Assembly (NCBI GenBank): GCA_036346225.1
Contig: JARFIW010001469.1
Span: 14,478,001 to 14,542,000, forward strand
Direction: 5' to 3'
Length of the DNA: 64,000 nucleotides
From: Platerodrilus igneus
Lineage: Eukaryota; Arthropoda; Insecta; Coleoptera; Lycidae
In this document: positions 57,151 to 64,000 of the stretch, one piece after another
How the letters are laid out: the number at the start of each line of letters is the position of its first letter
Numbering within the stretch: position 1 is the first letter of the stretch
Notes under the pieces: model-generated
Database searches by the model: none
What the model was told of the DNA's origin: nothing
Seen by the model: only the letters and a program-made list of their open reading frames with translations
Made by a program: the position numbers and the translations under genes

Positions 57151-60100
57151 GAAAGATGCGTCGAAATATTGGATCATACTATTATTTGTTAAGCGTGTTT
57201 CGTGTTTCTAATCACATTTGCTAACGCGAGGATTGAAGTTCAAATTCTTGTTATTTGTACGAATTTTAACTTGATTCTTTCTCAACACGACACTAATTAC
57301 GCGTCGTTACGTTTATTTTTCGTTATCTACGAAATATGCGCGCACGCACGGTGTGGTAAGTACTTGCCATTTAAAAAAAAGTACTTTTCTTTTATACAGG
57401 ATATAATCTGAACTTTTTATAGCTTCCTCCTGGGGGCATGATCGTCCGTTGCATTGACCCCACACCGACGTGTCAGTTCTAAAGGTGGAGTATATCTGTA
57501 CCAACTGAACGCTAAAAATGGAATAGCGAATAACCGCAAAAACCACAAAATTAATTTTCCTATCGTATAAAGTGAGGCGGAACATCATCTCCAGCTGATA
57601 ACTGCAATATGACCGTCGGTGACTTCACCAGCAATAGATAGGAGTTAAATTGGATTTTTTTTTGTGTCGTTCTTTGTCAAGTTTTGGGGTATTGGGAAGA
57701 AATTTCACTTCTCTCCCGATCGTCGGGATACACTATGGATTATAGCGATTAAGTTTCACCCCACTACCTAGTTACCCGCTATTTGCTTATATGTTTTGTT
57801 CTAGAGAGAGTATATACGGTTTAGGTACGATGTTGTGACGTACCACAGCTGGACAAATGCATTTAGACAGCAACAAATTATCTATAGTGTGGATCAATAT
57901 GTAAGTAACCCTTCGTTTTTGTATTTATTAAAAGATAACTCGTTTGGCAATAAAAATTTAATCCTTGTCAATACAGCAGGACTGAAAGTAGACCATCTTA
58001 GTTATATTTGAAATTACTTTACAGGGTACTTGGGAGGGTATTAATGATTTTCATTTCTATTTTTTTTTGTACTGCTGCTCATGTGTAACATAGTTTCTTA
58101 TTAGAGGTTCTTTTTATGTTTTTTTTTCTTGTGAGTTATAAATGAGTGTTTATTTTTATTTTGAGACTTTTCCGTTACTGTGTATTGGTAAGACCCCGCC
58201 TATTTGCAAACTGAGCCTGGGCATTCCTTTCTTTGTGCTGCCAGCTACGTCAATGTGCGTAGCAACCGGTTTAAAAATCATGGAAAGTGAAAAATTCCAT
58301 CAACACGATAGCAAACAAAATGTTTCTATGACCATCTGTTTAACAAAGACTAACGATATTTCAAGGACATACAAAATTGAAACTTAAATTAAATAACGCA
58401 CCAAATTGCATCTGATTTCCGTTGACAAATTTTGTCAGAAATTTCATCACCTACAATCAACATCATTAGCCATTCCAAACTGAAGGATCTGTAGCAATTT
58501 CTCTGGATAACAACAAATACGACCACATGGTAGTAATTTCCAAATCTTGTATAATAACATAACTTATAAAGTAAAACTACTCTTGCATTCTTTCTTGCTT
58601 TACGTTCCTGCTTGTTTTTTTCTTGCCCGTTAATAGAAGTTATTAAAAATTATTTAATTGCACCATGACCCAAACCACACAAACACAAATCCGCTAATCG
58701 AAGATCGCAAGCTTCTAATTTCGAAAACATCTTAAGGGATTGATAGCGTGACTGCGACTAACTAAACGAACGTTGACGACGGCCCAATGACTAGTCGTTA
58801 GAGATCGGAAATAAATTTATATCACACAGATATTTTACAATAGAAGAACTATTAAAATGAAGAGTTACATTATGTATAATAATAATAAAGCACGCTTGGC
58901 GCATTATACCTATGATTCAATACAAATAAATGTGGACAAATTAAAGATGTTTCAAATTGTAAAATTAAAGTAGATGGTATGCTTTGCTTGAGATTTAATT
59001 TTTAGTTGAATTTTTAACCTCGAGGCAAACATACGTTTCAAATGAAAATGTGGATTTTGTTTCCGGACCATTGTTTCCATTTTTAAAAATTTTTCTTAGT
59101 TTAAATCAAATTTAAGGATAGAATTAATTTGAAATTGCAAATTCAGTATAATTTTTGATGAGCAAGAAACCACACATCTGGAGCACGTGAAAAAGTTACC
59201 GTTGTTCTAAAATTATTATTATTATTTACTTAGGTTTAGATGAAAATTTTAAAGGAATAAATATGTTTACCTATAGAAATGCTTCAAAAGAAGCAATAAG
59301 TATTTTAAAGTGGAGTAAAGTTTATTACCAGTCATTGATGCAACAAAATAGAATTGTCCAGTACGATAAGTAAAGCAATATATTTTTAAATCCTGCTTTG
59401 TGTCATCGTTAAACCTAAGCAAAATTGATCTCCTTAGCGCCTAATACATCAAAAAGTATTTGTGTTCTTCCAAAAATTGAGTTGGAAAATTTAGAAGATC
59501 TCATAAACGGTAAGGTCGTTTTTTAAAATATATTTGCATGCTTGAGTAAATGCGTATGTGTGCGTATGTAGGCGTACGTCTTGAATGTTTGTTTGCTTAA
59601 GTGCAAATGGTTCCAGGCTTGCTAACATCGTGCGTATATACGCACTTCTGAGAATTTGTGTGGGGAAGTAAGCAACGTTTTCAGAACCCAATGTTTAACT
59701 TACATTTAATCAAAAACTGTTTGCTGGACGATTTTCCATATTTGAAAGACTTTTACATTATCCCTTTTTGTTAGAAACATAGGTATGGCTTACATTATGA
59801 GAAAGCTCAAATTCATGATTTTTCAAATACAGCTTTAAAAATTCAAATTTGCGTCTTAGCCTATTTCGTTTTTCAATTATTTGTACTGCTAATAATTACG
59901 AGGCTTTTTGTTACGCGCTAAATTGCTTCTCAATTAGTTTCTAAAAATAATTAATAACTTAGGCTACTGCAAAATAATAATAATTAGTCTTCTTTAAACC
60001 TAAAGTTAATTTGTCACTCATCTCTTTAAATGTTCTTTCATTCTTTTTGTTGTCTGACTAACTTTTTCCCAATTTTGCTAGCCACGCTCCAAACTCCGCT

Positions 60101-60505
60101 CGTATCAAATTTTTCATTCACTTCTTCCTTCATCCCTTTTCCATTTTATTTTACTCATTTCTTTTATACTTCCCCTCATTCCCTTCACGCCTTTTTCACT
60201 CCTTTCACTCATTTCCTTTCGTTGTGCGTACCCTTATTTAAACTCAACAAAATGGTTATTATTCTAGATTCTCAAGAATCTCATAAATTTCAACTCTTAA
60301 TCTATTGTGTGCTTTTCTCCTGCCTCTGTATTTTCGAATCTTCCAAATAAACACTCTCATGCGACCTAATCTCAAATCCTTCAGCTCTCAATCCATCGCA
60401 AATTTTTCTTATCGTATGAGTAATTCTGAAGAGAAATCAAATATACTTCACAGAAAAATTCCTATAAAATCCTAGGATACTCGAAACTTTACCTTTCAAT
60501 CACCT
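57151..60505. other. long stretch without recognised gene
   Basis: AT-rich, no retroelement motif or credible exon seen on either strand. 60030-60240 is pyrimidine-rich on the plus strand (purine-rich on the minus), in the place where a leader or gag 5' region of the minus-strand element ending at 60510 would be. Confidence 0.4.
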
Positions 60506-60640
60506 TAATCGAGCACCAGGTTGGGCTGCCAATAAAAGTGCTGTGGTTTGAAAATTCCCGACGTTGAAAGTCAATGGAAGTGCTGTTGTATAAAAAGGCT
60601 CGACGTTGGGAGCTAATAATGGTGCTATGGTTTGGTATAA
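60506..60640 (-). repeat. LTR edge with three tandem primer-site copies (element G)
   Basis: Minus-strand primer-site-like copies: TGGCAGCCCAACCTGGTGCT (60510-60531), TGACTTTCAACGTCGGG (60557-60573), TAGCTCCCAACGTCGAGC (60598-60615). Each is followed on its right, on the plus strand, by AAGTGCTGTGGTTTG or a variant (60536, 60578, 60619). The period is about 42 bp. The right border of the LTR is not found. Confidence 0.6.
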
Positions 60641-61022
60641 TTAAAAGATGCTTGTGCATGCTGTCTAATTATTTTTGCTAGTTCTCTGATAAATAAAAGC
60701 ACTGAATCGTGCATCAGGTATATATTGTTAGAGTATAGTGGCTTCAACCAACTGGAAAAGTTATGTTTGTTTCCATCTATTTTCCTTAGTTTAAAAGGTA
60801 GTCTCCCTAACTGCCTCATTGTTTAACGAATCCGTTCATTTTGAAAATTATAATATTTTTCAAACTGCTTTTTACTATCAAATCATCACCTTTGCAGACT
60901 ACCGCAACACCATAATTTTTTAAAGGTGCGATTATACGATCATTTAATTCGGCAGATAAAGGTATGTCTTTATACGTATATGTTAATAGGGCATTACTTT
61001 CGGACATGATTTGAAGACACAA
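60625..61022 (-). other. pair of unrecognised overlapping ORFs
   Basis: 60816-61022 (68 aa, MCLQIMSESNALLTYTYKDI, KNYGVAVVCKGDDLIV) ends in TGA overlapping the ATG of 60625-60819 (64 aa, MRQLGRLPFKLRKIDGNKHN, LAKIIRQHAQASF). Both look protein-like and could be one gene with a single-base shift. They lie in or next to LTR G. No family recognised. Confidence 0.3.
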
Positions 61023-61290
61023 ATTGTTTATAGCTTTTTACGATTTTTAGTACAATAGTATTTTACGGGTGTTTGATATTTTGTTTAAGCATGAAGCATA
61101 AACATTCGGGACACGGAACTTAATCATAGGGTTTGTATTTTAATCCTTTCCTCGCTGTAGGTATTCTAGATAATATAAGTTCCCCACTTTTTTTAAGGTC
61201 CTCGCTATTCTGATTGTAATCACAATTGCTTACAATATTCACAACACCATTTCTTCTTTGTTCAATATTTCTTTTTTAAAAGCAAGGAGT

Positions 61291-62580
61291 AAAATTAAAT
61301 AAAAACCCTTAACCACAAAAAATATTTAAATTACTAAATACGTATTTCGACCACTATGTGGCCATCATCAGTAGAAAACCTGTAATTAAAAAAAAAAAAG
61401 GCTGTTGTTCTGGAACACTTCAGAGGATATTCTCCACACCACTTAGGCTGAAGTGAACCTTCCCAACCTATAATTTACTATATTGTTGCTTTAAACACTA
61501 TCGAGGATATTCTCCTCACCCGCACGCTGGTGTTCTCAACAACAAACAAGTGAATCGTGACATTATAACTTAAATCTACTTAATTTATACTAATTCTAAA
61601 TCTACTGAAGCGGAACCAATTTAATCTTGCTTTCTCATTGATTGTTGACCAATAGGGAAAGCAAAGCAGATGACTCTATTGGCCCTTTATCGGTGTTTAA
61701 GAGGGGTCCTTTATGTTTAACAATTTTAATTGATTCATAGGCATTTAAGGAGGAAAACGTTGGTACCGCTTTTAACAATTTAACATTTTCTAGTTTAACG
61801 GGGTGGCTGGTTTCAAATATATGTTTGGCGACCTGAGACCTTTCATATTTACCATATTTGAAGTGAGCAATGTGTTCTTTAAATCTTGTTGTTATATTCC
61901 TCTTGGTCTGACCAATATATTTTTGAAAACACTCTGGCCCTGCACAACTAATTTCATAAATCCCCGACTTTTGCAATTTTTCCCCTTTGTCTTTTGGATT
62001 ACCTAGCAAATCTTTAATTTTATTAGTATTAGTGAAAGCAATTTTGAAATTACACTGTTTGAATATTTTATCAAGACCCTTTGTGGTTTTGTGAAACGGA
62101 AGTTTAACATATTTAACATTATCGTTAGAGGTGGTTGATTGCAAAGTCGTTGATTTACGGATGTTGATCTTATTTTTACACTTTCTAAAAATATTATCTA
62201 TAATATCATAAGAGAAACCATTGTAATTCGCTATTTGTTTAATAAAAGCAAATTCTTATTAAATCTGTTTTTATCTAAAGGGAAATTCACTAATGTATTA
62301 ATTAAAAAGTTAAATGAAGCCAACTTATGTTGTATGCTATGATTAGAGGAAGACAAAATAAAGCGATTTACATTGGTTTCTTTTCTATAAATGTCAAATT
62401 CTAATTTATTACCATTTCCAATTACTAATGTATCTAAAAAGGGTAATTGTCCATTATTCTCTAGTTCATACGTAAATTTTATGCTTTGAAAGTTTGAATT
62501 CATTTCTTTAAGAAAATCATCAACATTTGATTTAGAAGTGTCAAAAACTGCAAAAATATCATCCACGTACCTTAACCATA
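61291..62580 (-). mobile_element. Penelope-like element copy P4, truncated
   Basis: Minus-strand PLE: terminal repeat (starting AAAATTAAATAAAAACCC at 61291), hammerhead-like motif, GIY-YIG, linker and the end of the RT. It stops after WLRYVDD at about 62580, where unrelated sequence begins. The left flank AAAAGCAAGGAGT (61278-61290) is the reverse complement of the P2 left flank. Confidence 0.9.
61334..61374 (-). ncRNA. hammerhead-ribozyme-like motif, 3' end of P4
   Basis: Minus strand: CTA-CTGATGA-T, GGCCAC/GTGGTC with loop ATA, GAAA, ATAC/GTAT, T, TAG. Identical core to P3. Confidence 0.58.
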
Positions 62581-62743
62581 AGTAGGGTAAAATCAAGGAT
62601 CCCAGCACCACATTTCCTCCAGAATCCCACATTTCCTCACACATCTGGACCAAATTTACATGTAAATTCGCACTATAAAGTCTTATTTTAGATGAATCTC
62701 CTCCTGACTCCTCCTTGCTCTCCTCCTTGCTCGGACACCCCAA
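61635..62743 (-). pseudogene. PLE RT end and GIY-YIG of P4, with a chimeric 5' ORF
   Basis: 61635-62144 holds the linker and the complete nuclease (YEISCAGPECFQKYIGQTKR ... LLSLLVNNQ). 62231-62743 holds the RT end from LWLRYVDDIFAVF through LENNGQLPFLDTLVIGNGNK. Its first 54 codons (MGCPSKEESKEESGGDSSKI, later NLVQMCEEMWDSGGNVV) come from the non-PLE flank to the right and happen to be in frame with the RT. Two frames separated near 62230. Confidence 0.85.
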
Positions 62744-62780
62744 CCATTTTCATTACGTCACACCCGCATTCTTTCCACCC

Positions 62781-63665
62781 GCGAGATAAATCTTTCTCCA
62801 CATTTCTACCCACGAGATAAACCTATCTTGTTTGGTATTAATTAACATTAAATTTTCTCAGCTACCCAAATTTCTAAGAATTTTAGATAGCACCATCCCC
62901 AAGGAGCTACCCATTTTAAGATTTTTACCTGTAGCGACTTTTGAGCGTCTAAACATTTTTTAGTCATGCGATGCATCTTGTTAGTCTAAATTTTACAACC
63001 CGAAATCTGTAAACAGATTTGAAATCGAACCACGCCCTGAAAGTTATACCCCTTTAAAGTCCTGATCTTCTAAATTTTGCTCTTTGCTCCCACATCTGAA
63101 CAAATAGTTTTCTTCGACTACCATTGCATCTTTCGAGATAAACCTATCTTGTTTGATATCAATTAATATTAGAATTTTCTCAGCTACCTAATCTTTAGAA
63201 TTTTTAGATTGCGCCATCCCCAAGGGAGCTCCCCATTTTAAGATTTTTACCGGAAGCGATTTGACCGTCCTTATAAATTTTTTTATACATGTAGCACATC
63301 TTGCTAGTCTAGAATTTTACGCACATCCCGAATCTGTAAACAGATTTGAAATCGGACCACGCCCTGCAAAGTTACACATATACCCTCTGCGAGATAAATC
63401 TTTCTCCACATTCCACCCACGAGATAAACCTACCTTGTTTGGTATCAATTAATATTAAATTTTCTCAGCTACCCGAATCTTTTAAATTTTTTAGATAGCG
63501 TCATCCCCAGAGGACTACCCTAATTTTAAGATTTCTTACCTGTAGCGACTTTTGGGCGTTCTTATAAATTTTTTTATACATGTGATCTTAAATTAGTCTA
63601 GAATTTTATGCAGAATCCGAATCTGCAAACAGATTTAAAACAGGGACCACCCTTACCATTTTACA
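62781..63665. repeat. ~0.3-kb satellite-like tandem repeat, three copies
   Basis: CGAGATAAACCTATCTTGTT or variants start at 62813, 63134 and 63420. Each unit continues with TTTTCTCAGCTACC, CCATCCCCA, TTTAAGATTTTTACC and AAACAGATTTGAAATC. A shorter head (GCGAGATAAATCTTTCTCCA) precedes units 1 and 3. Units are about 250-325 bp and 75-85% alike by eye. No coding sequence. 63666-64000 shows nothing recognisable. Confidence 0.85.
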
Positions 63666-64000
63666 CACACCCTCTAAATTATAACTTTCTGCAGCTAATA
63701 CCTAAAAGAAAATCTAAAACAATTCTTAAAACTTTTTATTACAAACAATTTTACTAATACAGTTTAAATTTGTAAACCACATTTCTAAATACATATTTAC
63801 AATTTTTTATTTTTAACCTAGAACTCATATCGGGCTATACTTATTAATATTTATTTCTAAATAGAGCACTTTTTCCAAAGACCAACCGGACCCACATGTT
63901 TCAAATTCCTCTGATTTCGTTCTTATGGTTTCGCTTAAGACCTCGTACATATTTTCCAGATTACTAGAAGACGTTATAACCACATTTTTTGTGTTAAAGG

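Overview
The window is repeat-dominated eukaryotic DNA, very probably from an arthropod and plausibly a beetle. It is AT-rich and carries a spliced cytochrome P450 gene with CYP9-like motifs (CYP3 clan). The remainder is largely Ty3/gypsy LTR retrotransposons, Penelope-like elements (PLEs), a mariner-like transposon, endonuclease-type non-LTR fragments, a protein-primed DNA polymerase B remnant, a tRNA-derived SINE candidate and several tandem repeats. No prokaryotic signal, rRNA, CRISPR array or intact tRNA gene was seen. The beetle assignment is an inference from one gene.

Left third (1-24,226): a nest of Ty3/gypsy elements on the minus strand. A truncated copy (A') runs off the left edge and ends in its 5' LTR at 4264. 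A second copy of the same family (A, 4303-24189) lies beyond a short (TA)n tract. Element A is split inside its integrase by a different gypsy element (B, 7301-17681) with 2.15-kb LTRs and a 4-bp target duplication (ACAT). The integrase frame on the two sides of B is continuous once B and one ACAT are discounted.

Middle (24,226-33,560): decayed non-LTR reverse transcriptase fragments (minus strand), an LTR-like block with two primer-binding-site copies near 29.1 kb, a plus-strand relative of B broken by a PLE (30419-31241, 12-bp target duplication), and a decayed LTR (D1).

P450 locus (33,896-45,741, minus strand): four exons give 465 in-frame codons up to the stop. Two introns are 46 and 50 bp, while a third is 10,351 bp and full of repeats (SINE, DNA polymerase B remnant, non-LTR fragment, LTR D2, transposase pseudogene). 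The N-terminal exon or exons were not found.

Right third (46,217-64,000): a mariner-like element with TA target duplication and 28-bp matching inverted repeats; two head-to-head PLE copies (47.6-51.9 kb); a gag-only gypsy relative with a long repeat-built ORF (about 52.3-57.1 kb); an LTR end with three tandem primer-site copies (60.5 kb); another PLE (61.3-62.6 kb); and a roughly 0.3-kb satellite-like repeat.

Two themes stand out. First, four LTR families carry extra decayed copies of the primer binding site plus LTR end, in tandem, inside the LTR edge. Second, the PLE termini hold hammerhead-ribozyme-like motifs, and a 13-bp flank shared in inverted orientation by two PLE ends 13.7 kb apart suggests a PLE-mediated inversion. 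Many coding breaks and LTR-LTR differences are one-base homopolymer changes, so some frameshifts may be sequencing errors.
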